Origin: Amaurobius ferox
Taxonomy: Eukaryota; Arthropoda; Arachnida; Araneae; Amaurobiidae
Length of the DNA: 64,000 bases
Assembly (NCBI GenBank): GCA_951213105.1
Contig: OX578152.1
Location: 72,615,180-72,679,179 of the forward strand
Direction of reading: 5' to 3'
Below are positions 19,404 to 30,118 of this stretch, in pieces; position 1 is the stretch's first letter; each line of letters begins with the position of its first letter. The notes beneath the pieces were generated by a model. It made no database searches. It worked only from the letters and a program-made list of their open reading frames with translations, and was not told the origin of the DNA. The translations under genes and the position numbers were made by a program.

Positions 19404-22400
19404 TCTATATAAATAAAAATGAAAATCTGTCTGTCTGTCTGTCTGTCTGTTTGTCACACCATCACGGGAGAACGGCTGAACCGAATTTGATGAAATTTTG
19501 TGGGTAGCCCAGAAATAGCCCCACTTAAAATTATATCCGTGTTTAGAGTTTCTACGACCAGTGGTTCTCGAGATATTAGTAAAAAACGAAATTTTCGTTT
19601 GTCTCATCATCACGGAAAAACGGCTGAACCGAATTTAAGGAAATTTGGTGAATAGCCTTGAAATATCTCCCCATAAATTTTGTCCAAGTTTCGAGTTTCT
19701 AAGACCTGGGGTTGTCGAGATATTAATTAAAAACGGAACTTTTTCCTAGGAGTTCTACTCCCTAACTCCGTGGTTTATCCAAACGAAAAGCTTGAAAATC
19801 GTTTGAAAGTGAATTAAAATTTAATCTCTGAGTTTGATGGGAGATTTTTTACGTTAATTAGTCACTTTCTGAAAACATGAATTGTTTGAAACATGATTTA
19901 AAGGGGAAATCTATCTCCATGGTTCATGGTTTATTTAAAACAAGCTTTTACGGAACAATGAGAAGTATAGAGAAATCAAAATCGTTATTTAATTTCGCAG
20001 TTTATGTTATAAGACATGACATATTTAGCATGTTATAAGATTCTATCTTATATCATGTTACTCAGAAACGCAATTAAATTAAATCTGTCTGTTTATTTTA
20101 ATAATTATTTTTTCGATTTGAATAATAAATAAATGGATATAAAAATATATTTTAGAAAAGAACGATTTGATTTTTCTTATAGCATTTTTGACTGGATAAT
20201 ATCAATTACGGTCTTCAGGTTTAAAAATTATTATTATTTATATTTTCGGGGATTATTGATTCAAGGACTATTGATATTTTCAAGTTATTATGCAATTATT
20301 TTATTATGACAAAAATTGTTTAAACTCATATATTGTATGTTGTACGAATCTTCTACAAATACACGTGTATATCTTTTAATCTACGAGAATATAAGTAGTA
20401 CAGGTATATTGACATATGTTTTGATATATATTGGCATATATTGGAATCAATTACGACCTTCTGGTATAAAGAGTACGGATATTATTGATGTTTTCAATTT
20501 ATTACGTCATCTCTTTTATTTTGGCAAATATTTTTAAGACGCATATTGTAATACGGGTAATCTTCTACTAACACATTGGCATATTTTCTGATCTGCGACA
20601 ATATAATTAGTACGGGGTTGCATATATTCATTCAATTCCTATTTTTTCTTCTGTAAATTTGCTTACAAAAGGGGGCAGGATTCTTCAGATCTGATCGTGA
20701 AGATAATTTTGCATAGTGAGAACATATATTCTTAAACTTCTCTTTAGGAGCAATAAATTTAATATTTTAACAGAATTTGCACATGATTGCGAACTTTAAG
20801 TTTCTTTAAATTATACACTCCGTACGAATAACGGGTGTGCTGTTAGTGGTTAATACATTTTAACATTTTAGGAGGATATATCATGTTGCTCGGCATCGCA
20901 ATTAAATTAAATGTGTTTGTTAATGTTTTTATTATTTTTTTTCGATTTAAATAATAAATAAATGGATATAAAAGTATATCTTATGAATGGACGGTTTGAT
21001 TGTTCTTTTAATTATATTAATTGCTGACTGCGTACATCAATTTCATTTATTTTGGCAAAGAGTTTTCAAGCTTATATCGTATTTAGCTACTAAACTCATA
21101 TATTGTGTTTAGCCAATAAATTCATATAGCCGATTGTTGAAACAGAAAAAGAGTAGAGCGGGTATATCTTCTAATACAATTGTAGTGTTTTCATTTAGTA
21201 TATTGAAACGGGATAAGAATGTTTCATTCATATCTGCAAATTCAAAGCTACGAATTTGGAGGGATATCGCTAATTTGACAACTTTTCTTAAACTTTGCCA
21301 AATTGACGGAAATGTCGCCAAATTGATATAAACGACACACAAACAGCTGCCATAAACCTTCGGGTTGGTCGTGTGGCTTGGGTCTTCTACATATCAATGA
21401 AATTTTTTTTTGTTTTGTTAGAAGAGAGTACTGAAATGATGTTTGGTTAGCATTTCAGACCAACCATCCTACTTAGTAATACATTTAGCGAATTTTTAAA
21501 TTGTCACCAAATTGATAAAAATGTTTTCAAATCTATAAAAATATCTTGAAATTGATAAAATTGCGCTACATAAATGATATTAATTGTTTTTTGTTAGGGG
21601 ATAGTATTGTGATGATATTTCGTCAATTTGTTGCAAAGTGGAACTGTCAGTTCTACAATCCCACTTGGCGATAAATTTGGCGATTTTTTAAAATGTGGCT
21701 AATTTGACGAAACTGTCGCCAAATGTTCCATAGAAATATAACTATTTAGACGATATTTTTTCTACCAATTTATTTGAAGCAAATGATATCATGTCGCTTA
21801 GCAACGGATTTAAATCCAATGTGTTTATGCGGCAGACGATTTTTATTAAATCCTTTCCGATTTGAATAATGAAGATATGTATATAAAATAAATTTCATTG
21901 CCATTTCATTTTGGACTGGATAATATCAATTATACTCTTCAGGTTTAAACGTTATTATTATTGATATTTTCCGGAATTATTGATTCAGGGATTATTGATA
22001 TTTTTAAGTTATTACGCCATTGTTTTATTGCGGCAAAAATTGCTGACACACGCATATTGTACGTTGTACGAGTAATCTTCTAGGAATGCACGGGTATATC
22101 TTCTAACCTACGAGAATATAAGTAGTACAGGTATATTGGCATATATTTTGACATATATTGGCATATATATAGGAATCAAGTACAGTCTTCTGGTATGAAG
22201 ATTAAGGGGATTAATTATATATTCAATTTATTACGTCGTCTGTTGTATTTTACCAAAAAACATGTGTGACTCATATTGCAAAACGGGTAATCGTCTACTA
22301 ATAATCGGACATTATAAGTAGTACGTGTATATCTTCCCATATAATTTTAGTACTTTAATTTTGACATATATTGGAATAAATGACTGTCTTCAGATTTAAA

Positions 22401-22790
22401 GATTACGGGTTTATTGGTATTTTCAATTTATACATGTAATCTACTAATACAGGTTATATTTTCTAATATTCGCGTATATAATTAGTACGGGTCCCATACA
22501 ATTTTAACGCTTTTATTTTGCATATATTGATTCAATTCCATATTTTTTTGTTATATTTGCTTACATAAGGGGTCCAAGATGTTTTATTCTTCAGATATGT
22601 CCATGAAGATAATTTTATATAGCGAGAACAGAGATTCTTAAACTTCTTTTTAGGAACATTATATTAAATATTTTAACAGAATATTTTGATTAAACATGTC
22701 ATTTAGTATACTATAAGAATTTGGGCATGATTATGAATTTCAAGTTTCTTTATATTATATACTCCGTACGAAGAACGGGTATGCTGCTAG
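19404..22790 (+). mobile_element. Helitron-like composite unit 1 (3387 bp)
   Basis: Begins TCTATATAAATAAAAATG, followed by a CTGT tract. Ends with CCGT-acgaag-AACGG hairpin and CTAG at 22787-22790. These are Helitron hallmarks: 5' TC, a 3' hairpin, a short spacer and CTRR. An internal hairpin terminus (TTAG at 20843-20846) shows the unit is composite, with a second body from about 20847 lacking a 5' end. Segments containing 'ttggcgat' motifs (21230-21345, 21480-21750) resemble family A. No Rep or helicase domain is recognisable; short frames such as the one at 20316 are not genes. Confidence 0.75.
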
Positions 22791-24620
22791 TCTATATAAA
22801 TAAAAATGAAAATCTGTCTGTCTGTCTGTCTGTTTGTCACACCATCACGGGAGAACGGCTGAACCGAATTTGATGAAATTTTGTGGGTAGCCCAGAAATA
22901 GCCCCACTTAAAATTATATCTGTGTTTTGAGTTTCTACGACCAGTGGTTCTCTAGCTATTAGTAAAAAACGAAATTTTCGTTTGTCTCATCATCACGGAA
23001 AAACGGCTGAACCGAATTTAATGAAATTTGGTGAATAGCCTTGAAATATCCCTCCATAACTTTTGTCCAAGTTTCGAGTTTCTAAGACCTGGGGTTGTCG
23101 AGATATTAATGAAAAACGGAACTTTTTCCTAGGAGTTCTACTTCCTAACTCCGTGGTTTATCCAAACGAAAAGCTTGAAAATCGTTTGAAAGTGAATTAA
23201 AATTTAATCTCAGAGTTTGATGGGAGATTTTTTGCGTTAATTAATCACTTTCTGAAAACATGAATTGCTTGAAACATGATTTAAAGGGGAAATCTATCTC
23301 CATGGTTCATGGTTTATTTTAAACAAGCTTTTACGGAACAATGAGAAGTATAGGGAAATCAAAATCGTTATTTAATTTCGCAGTTTATGTTATAAGACAT
23401 GACATATTTAACATGTTATAAGATTCTATCTTATATCATGTTACTCAGAAACGCAATTAAATTAAATCTGTCTGTTAATTTTAATAATTATTTTTTCGAT
23501 TTGAATAATAAATAAATGGATATAAAAATATATTTTAGAAAAGAACGATTTGATTTTTCTTATAGCATTTTTGAGTGGATAATATCAATTACGGTCTTCA
23601 GGTTTAAAAATTATTATTATTTATATTTTCGGGGATTATTGATTCAAGGATTATTGATATTTTCAAGTTATTATGCAATTATTTTATTATGACAAAAATT
23701 GTTTAAACTCATATATTGTATGTTGTACGAATCTTCTACAAATACACGTGTATATCTTTTAATCTACGAGAATATAAGTAGTACAGGTATATTGACATAT
23801 GTTTTGATATATATTGGCATATATTGGAATCAATTACGACCTTCTGGTATAAAGAGTACGGATATTATTGATGTTTTCAATTTATTACGTCATCTCTTTT
23901 ATTTTGGCAAATATTTTTGAGACGCATATTGTAATACGGGTAATCTTCTACTAACACATTGGCATATTTTCTGATCTGCGACAATATAATTAGTACGGGG
24001 TTGCATATATTCATTCAATTCCTATTTTTTCTTCTGTAAATTTGCTTACAAAAGGGGGCAGGATTCTTCAGATCTGATCGTGAAGATAATTTTGCATAGT
24101 GAGTACATATATTCTTAAACTTCTGTTTAGGAGCAATAAATTTAATATTTTAACAGAATTTGCACATGATTGCGAACTTTAAGTTTCTTTAAATTATACA
24201 CTCCGTACGAATAACGGGTGTGCTGTTAGTGGTTAATAAATTTTAACATTTTAGGAGGATATATCATGTTGCTCGGCATCGCAATTAAATTAAATGTGTT
24301 TGTTAATGTTTTTATTATTTTTTTTCGATTTAAATAATAAATAAATGAATAAATGGATATAAAAGTATATCTTATGAATGGACGGTTTGATTTTTCTTTT
24401 AATTATATTAATTGCTGACTGCGTACATCAATTTCATTTATTTTGGCAAAGAGTTTTCAAGCTTATATCGTATTTAGCTACTAAACTCATATATTGTGTT
24501 TAGCCAATAAATTCATATAGCCGATTGTTGAAACAGAAGAAAAGTAGAGCGGGTATATCTTCTAATACAATTGTAGTGTTTTCATTTAGTATATTGAAAC
24601 GGGATAAGAATGTTTCATTC
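22791..24620 (+). mobile_element. Helitron-like unit 2, near-identical to unit 1, truncated
   Basis: Starts TC at 22791, immediately after CTAG of unit 1. It follows unit 1 almost base for base for about 1.8 kb. A 73-codon frame at 23699 is identical to the one at 20316. The internal TTAG terminus recurs near 24230. Homology to unit 1 stops at about 24620 inside 'tttcattca', where family A sequence begins. A 12-bp ataaatgaat-type expansion near 24345 is one of the few differences. Confidence 0.8.
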
Positions 24621-24894
24621 AGATCTTGGCGAGATTTTGGCTTGGCGAGATTTTGGCGACCAATTTGGAGGAAAGTCGCCAACTTGGCGACTTTTTGAAA
24701 TGCTGCCAAATTAACAAGAATCTCGCCAAATGGATAAATATGACGCTAAATCAATGAAAATGACGACTAATTGTCGAAAATTCAATATCTTGGAAAGAAT
24801 ATTAGTATCTACTATAAGAAAAACCTATTTTTTTAATGTAAAAGTAGTAAATTCATTACATTATATAAGTAAAGTCATGTGTTGCCCACATCAA
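24621..24894 (-). repeat. Family A repeat, truncated copy joined to Helitron
   Basis: Opens with two overlapping 'ttggcgagattttgg' lines, then gives the final ~270 bp of family A in reverse to 'gttgcccacatcaa'. The other part of the element, including the CA tract and hairpin end, is absent. Confidence 0.8.
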
Positions 24895-24989
24895 ATTTTT
24901 AGATATGCCATGTGATCATTTTCAGAACCGATATCTAAACTAAATAAGAGACATGACCATGAGGAACATAAATGAAACCGTGTATTTTT

Positions 24990-25200
24990 CGTTGTGTGTG
25001 ACAATGGCATATGGTACCTGTGGGAAAAGCGCAATATTTTCTGCGATTTTATTTTTAATTTTTTTTTAACTTTTCTTTTTATTACACAGTTTTGATAGAT
25101 TAATAGTATGCAGTTTATTTTGTCCGAATCAGACCCACAAGCGACAATGATATCGACTATAAAATGTTTGGATAAAACGTGTGCGGGTTAACTTGCGGTC
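24990..25200 (+). repeat. Dispersed repeat shared with 31380-31545
   Basis: Lines such as 'acagttttgatagattaata' and 'cagtttattttgtccgaat' recur with substitutions at 31465-31515. In both places a family A copy is adjacent. Confidence 0.6.
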
Positions 25201-25524
25201 AATTTAAAGGGTCATCGCATACTAGCATATAGCCGTAAATGCCGCAGATCCTTAATTTATTTTTTTACACCTTTTACCAAAAATATTTAATAATACAGTT
25301 TAAAAGACATATTGTTACGAACGTATCTTCTAGAATCGTAGATGTTTACGCAGGATATAAAAAAGATCCCAAGTTTCTGGATAATTTAGCACGTTTATTC
25401 ACAAGTCCGAGGTAAGCAGAAACAATATTCAATCAAACAGCACTTAAATGCTTCGCTAATTTCACAGAATAAGCAATATTATTATCAAAATACAGACGAA
25501 AATAATTTCACAAAACAGCACTTA

Positions 25525-25641
25525 CGCCAACGGCCCTACCGTGCTGAAAACGCCGGTTCTCGTTAGATCACCGAAGTCAAGCAGTATCGGGCGCGGTAGT
25601 ACGTGGGTGGGTGACCAGCTGGGAACACCGCGTGCTATTTC
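25525..25641 (+). rRNA. 5S rRNA-like sequence, SINE head (pseudogene)
   Basis: Full-length 5S-like block: 'gccaacggcc' start, 'ggttctcgttagatcaccga', 'gggtgggtgaccagctggga', end 'acaccgcgtgct'. It is joined in the same orientation to a SINE and lies within the target duplication, so it is part of the mobile unit. Confidence 0.75.
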
Positions 25642-25910
25642 ACATTTCGGGCGCGAAAGCCCGGTGGTTTGCGCGCTGGATTTGCACTCTGCCAAAACTG
25701 CCACGTTACTATCACGCTACTAGTACTATCACGTTAAACATGTGGGTCCGTAAGTCCTTCCGAGAGGTTGGTGGTAGGGGAAGGAGGGTACGGTCCCTGT
25801 GGATGCCTCCCCCACTGGGTTCCGGTCTAAATTGTGTGGCACTTCCCGGCCGTCCAAACAGTTACCTTACACCTTTCTGGTAGGTCGGACGGTCTGGGTC
25901 AAAACAACAA
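25525..25910 (+). mobile_element. Composite 5S rRNA-tRNA SINE with family B tail, full length
   Basis: A 5S-like head (25525-25641) is followed by a reduced tRNA-like region ('ggtggtttgcgcgctggattt' in place of a full A box) and then the family B body: 'gtccgtaagtccttccga', 'gatgcctcccccactgggtt', 'cggccgtccaaacagttacc'. It ends in a CAA-rich tail. The 14-mer CAAAACAGCACTTA flanks it at 25511-25524 and 25911-25924, a perfect target duplication. The tail differs completely from that of the 2439 element, so two SINE families carry a 5S head. Confidence 0.85.
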
Positions 25911-26062
25911 CAAAACAGCACTTAATATTCACAAAATATTGACAAAAATCACAGGTCAATGTAGCTTGTGTAACATCCATTCGTCAACTTCGCTGCAACG
26001 CTGCGATATATGCATCTATGTTTTATTGCATCTGTGTTTTGTTTCGCTATGTTCGGTGCATC

Positions 26063-27165
26063 TATGGTTTGTTTTCCGTCCTCCAAAGACTTTTCAATAT
26101 ACATACTATATATTCTACGCCAAGATAAAATTATTCAACAAAAGCAGTATAAAATTAAATATTAACTCTATCACCAGCGAAATATCCAATAAATACGCAA
26201 CACATAAATAATAAGTAGTTGTTATGCAATGATTCGCATCAGCTTTCAGGATAAAGAAATCTATGTTTTGTTTTCCGTCCTCCAAAGACTTTTCACTACA
26301 CATACTATATATTCTACGCCAAGACAAAATTCTTCAACAAAAGCAGTATAATGTTAAATATTAACTCTATCACCAGCGAAATATCCAATAAATACGCAAA
26401 AAATCAATAATAAGTAGTTGTTATTCAATGAATCACATCAACTTTCAGGGTAAAGAAATCTATGTTTTGTTTTCCGTCTTCCGAAGACTTTTCAATATAC
26501 ATGCTATATATTCTGCGCCAAGACAAAATTATTCAACAGAAGCAGTATAAAATTAAATATTAACTCTATCACCAGCGAAATCTCCAATAAATACGCAAAA
26601 AATAAATAATGAGTAGTTGCTATCTAATGATTCACATCAACTTTCAGGGTAAAGAAATCTATGTTTTGTTTTCCGTCTTCCAAAGACTTTTCACTACACA
26701 TACTATATATTCTACGCCAAGACAAAAATTATTCAACAAAAGCAGTATAGAATTAAATATTAACTATCACCAGCGAAATATCCAATAAATACGCAAAAAA
26801 TAAATAATAAGTAGTTGTTATCCAATGATTCACATCAACTTTCAGGATAAAGAAATCTATGTTTTGTTTTCCGTCCTCCAAAGACTTTTCAATATACATA
26901 CTATATATTCTACGCCAAGACAAAATTATTCATCAAAAGCAGTATAAAATTAAATATTAGCTTTATCACCAGCGAAATCTCCAATAAATATGCAAAAAAT
27001 AAATAATAAGTAGTTTTTATCCAATGATTCGCATCAACTTTCAGGGTAAAGAAATCTATGTTTTGTTTTCCGTCCTCCAAAGACTTTTCACTACACATAC
27101 TATATATTCTACGCAAAGACAAAATTCTTCAACAAAAGCAGTATAAAATTAAGTATTAACTCTAT
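26063..27165. repeat. 199-bp tandem repeat, six units
   Basis: The landmark 'tatgttttgttttccgtc' stands at 26262, 26461, 26660, 26859 and 27057 (spacing 199, 199, 199, 198), with a first diverged unit at 26063. Units alternate between 'tcactacacata' and 'tcaatatacata' variants, which suggests higher-order pairing. Similar reverse frames at 26115 and 26910 are copies of the repeat, not genes. Confidence 0.9.
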
Positions 27166-27460
27166 CAGCAGCGGAATCTCCAACAAATACTTGGAAAATA
27201 AATAATTACCAAGAAACAGGCACCAAGAAAACTGAAAAACACGACCCATGAGACTTTATGGAGCGGATCAATGGCGGAGTTACTGAGTTCAGAAAAATTT
27301 CCCCGGAAACTTCCTTGGTCGAAGTTTACTTCGCACAAGCTTCGCAAGGAGTCAAGAACAAAAGATCTCTCTTACAAGATATGTTGAAAAGTCAGAAGGA
27401 TTTGGCTTGCTAATGAAATGAACAAACGATGACAAATTAGATTAAAGTAAATGTACTTTT
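27165..27460. repeat. Flank of the 199-bp array, related to 29170-29580
   Basis: After the last unit, lines such as 'gatcaatggcggagttactg', 'acttccttggtcgaagttt' and 'atgttgaaaagtcagaagga' reappear in diverged form at 29170-29580. A larger parent sequence thus contains one 199-bp unit plus this flank. Confidence 0.65.
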
Positions 27461-27639
27461 ATGTTCTTTTGTGGTGAGATAAACTTCTCAGGCTTAGTTC
27501 ATTAGAATGTTGAAAATCTGATGTGATCAACAAAAGACTATCACAACGGATTGAAATTCATTTTCATCTTCCTGATCCATTAAATTCAGTTTAATTGCAC
27601 AAACTGACACAGGTACTTATATGAAAATTTTTCCATTTG

Positions 27640-27745
27640 GCAGTTAACAAATGTTAACTGCCAAATGTTAACTGTTAAGTTAACAAATGTAAAAGTGTGC
27701 TAAACCTTTCTCATTTGTTAACTTAACGAATTTTAAAACATGGTC
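27640..27745. repeat. Cluster of GTTAAC / TTAACA inverted motifs
   Basis: Within about 100 bp, 'agttaacaaatgttaact' (palindromic) and four more 'gttaac' or 'gttaact' cores alternate in orientation. The cluster directly precedes the MITE at 27759. Confidence 0.7.
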
Positions 27746-27758
27746 CTATCTCCAAAGA

Positions 27759-28500
27759 CAGGGTGTCCTAAAAAGATTGAAACGTGCGTTAATTCTTTAC
27801 CTGTTGGAGATAAGTCGGCAATGTAAATTGCAAAAATGTTGAAATTAAGGTAAGAAATAAGACTACGTTAATGAAATAGTCCTCCCTTTGTCCTCTTTAA
27901 AATTGAGCGAGTTAATTGAAAATTGAATATTGTGAATGGGGACCATATATCAAATTCGAAATGTGAATTTGTGACATATAACAAAAAAGATAAAACTGGA
28001 TGATAATACATAGGGTACCCAACCGCGTAGTGAGTACCACTGCTTTATATGATCTATGTCTGTGTAATGTTTTATTTAGATGCATTTGTGATAAAAAATT
28101 TTGACACATATTAACGTATTTTTGATCTAAACAATTTCCATCGTCAATTTGTTCACGATCCCTATTTTCACTGAAGAAACAGCCTTTCCCATGGTACAGA
28201 AAGTAGCATAATTCTGATTTTTTACTTTATCATAATTCAATTGATTTCAAAAATAGAGATATGCGGTTTTATTTAATGATCTTGTTGCATTAAAAATAAA
28301 AAACTGCTGATTGACCAAATTTGCCTAAGGGGTGTCGTATAAAAATTTAAAAAGTGTAAGTGTTTGAAAATTAATGGGAGAACTATTTCATTAACGTAAT
28401 CTAATTTCATTTCCAACATTTTTGCAATTTGTATTGCCCAGTTATCTCCAACTAGTAAAGAATTAACGTGCGTTTCAATCTTTTTGGGAGGCACACCCTG
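27759..28500. mobile_element. 742-bp MITE with ~130-bp terminal inverted repeats
   Basis: The left end CAGGGTGTcc...gattgaaacgtgcgtta is mirrored by the right end (read in reverse: CAGGGTGTgcc...gattgaaacgcacgtta). The match continues with substitutions to about 27895 and 28365. No transposase is encoded; the frames at 27912 and 28273 are incidental. No clear flanking target duplication is visible, partly because a SINE has entered the right border. Superfamily undetermined. Confidence 0.8.
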
Positions 28501-28510
28501 TATATATATA

Positions 28511-28743
28511 TATATTTTTTTTTCAAATAGCTAGGCACTTGACTTCCATCATTCGCCTATACACCGGTCAAGAACGTGAACCATTTAGTCGTCCTAGGAC
28601 GTTGCCCTAGGCGCACCAGAGGGGGCGGAACACACTGCGCCCAACAACACAACATCCGTGCCTTACGTGGGACTCGAACCCACAATGCGGCGGTCGAACG
28701 ATCGCTTGGAAACGTTCGCCTTGACCGTTCGACCACCGCGTCG
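28511..28743 (-). mobile_element. tRNA-derived SINE inserted at MITE border
   Basis: Same body as the SINE at 3872: tRNA-like block with 'gggactcgaacccac' (B box in reverse), 'ggtcgaacgatcgc', 'gcgcaccagagggggcgg', and a T run at 28516-28523 representing the A tail. The MITE end 'gcacaccct' followed by TA repeats stands on both sides (28491 and 28744), so the target duplication copied the MITE terminus. Confidence 0.8.
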
Positions 28744-28750
28744 GCACACC

Positions 28751-28803
28751 CTATATATATATGTATGTATATATATATGTAAATAAATATATATATATAT
28801 ATG

Positions 28804-28851
<48 letters not shown>

Positions 28852-28857
28852 TATATA
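28751..28857. repeat. TA-rich microsatellite
   Basis: TA repeats with interspersed TG and AA units. It explains the Tyr-Ile frames on both strands. Confidence 0.9.
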
Positions 28858-29010
28858 TCACAGGCGGGCAAACGATTACAGACGTTACGCTAAAAGTTGT
28901 GCATTCATGTTCTACAGCTCCCAAAACGTGTAGATTTGAGAAAAACTCAGATTTTTAACTTTATTCCTATATTTTCCCCTTTACATTATCATGTATTGTA
29001 AGGATAGTAA
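28858..29010 (+). repeat. Family B 3' end fragment
   Basis: Contains 'acagacgttacgctaaaa', 'cccaaaacgtgtagat' and the decayed terminal hairpin around 28970-29006 ('acattatcatgtattgtaag'), matching the tails at 17290-17427 and 62100-62240. Confidence 0.7.
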
Positions 29011-29599
29011 ATTTAAAACTTCAAATTTGATGTAATTCCATATAAATATCTATTGTATATCTTATTTTATGATATGAAGCTTAAACTTATGTGCACAAAG
29101 AAAGAATAAAATGAAAGCAAAGAATTTAAGTCTATAGTGAATGTCTTGCGCTGCCCACATCTGATCGTTTTCCTCGTCAGAAAACTTTTCACAACACATA
29201 CTCCCTACTCTCGCAGACGAAAATCTTCAACAAAAACATAATTTTCGATACTTGATCCCAAGACCAGCAAAATCTCCAATAAACGCGGGGAAAAAAAGGG
29301 AAAAATTATTTGACATCCATTGAGATTCATGTCGACTTTGAGGAGAAAGAAATCCTGGAAATTCGACACAAAGAGCTAGTTGAAAGATTCGGCGAGACTT
29401 TATCGAGCGAATCAATGCGGAATTATTCAGCTCCTCAAAATCTCCCCCAGATTCCTTGACCGATATTTCACACAAGGTTGGTGAGGAGGCAAGAGAAAAT
29501 AAAGGATTCTTCTTCTAAGAAGAAATGTTGAAAAGTCAGAAGGATTAGACGTGTTAACGAGATGAACAAACCATGACAAATTAAACTAAAAGAAACGCA

Positions 29600-29756
29600 C
29601 TGATGTTTTTTTTATTATTAGTATTTTATTTCGGTGGGATAAACAGGTCACAAATTCAGTTTGTAAAGAACCGTGATGCCCCAACCGGGAATCGAACCCT
29701 GGATCTTCGAACTGGCCAGCCCACGCTCTACCGTTGAGCTACTGGGACGATATTGC
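29600..29756 (-). mobile_element. Third tRNA-derived SINE
   Basis: In reverse, a tRNA-like head has an A box 'tagctcaacggtagagcg' and a B box 'gggttcgattccc'. It is followed by a short body and an A/T-rich tail (a T run at 29607). No second copy occurs in the window. A decayed tRNA gene is less likely because the 3' side continues into a tail and no aminoacyl stem closes. Confidence 0.65.
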
Positions 29757-29839
29757 AAACTCTTATCTTTAAAGTGGACTCTGAAATTTTATCAAAATGT
29801 CTGATGAAAAAATAACTAGAATGTGGCTGAGCGTGTTAC

Positions 29840-30095
29840 TCTTATAGAGTGTTACTCTTTATTTTAAAGAGGTTGAAAAAATCGTCCGATTGATAGCATT
29901 CATAAAAATGTACCCCTCGGGGGGTACTGACGTCGCGAACAAAAAAATTATATGGCAGAAATTTTTCACAACAGTGATTGAAACTATAAAGAAACTATAA
30001 AGCCATGAATAAAATCTTTTATCCGTGTTTATGCTAAATTTTGTCCTATGCTGTCATGTCAATAAAATATAGAATTTCAAATAAATTTCGAAGGT
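29840..30095 (-). repeat. Family C repeat fragment
   Basis: Lines 'acccctcggggggtactgac', 'gaacaaaaaaattatatggc' and 'ttgtcctatgctgtcatgt' match, in opposite orientation, the pair of repeats at 49800-50600. Confidence 0.6.
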
Positions 30096-30118
30096 TTCGG
30101 TCGAATTAAAAAAAAAAA

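Noticed and set aside
20316..23920. Conserved 73-residue protein found twice
   Set aside because: The identity reflects duplication of a whole Helitron unit; the frame has no coding character and other Helitron copies do not keep it.
26063..27165. CRISPR-like array
   Set aside because: The units are full tandem repeats of 199 bp without unique spacers, in a eukaryotic context.
27158..27165. Helitron-type terminus in family A (CTRR end)
   Set aside because: Family A and B copies end in GGAAAGTA before an A run and show no CTRR, so a canonical Helitron assignment was not made.
29680..29750. Genuine tRNA gene
   Set aside because: A and B boxes are good, but no closing acceptor stem or T-run terminator was found and the sequence continues into a SINE-like tail.
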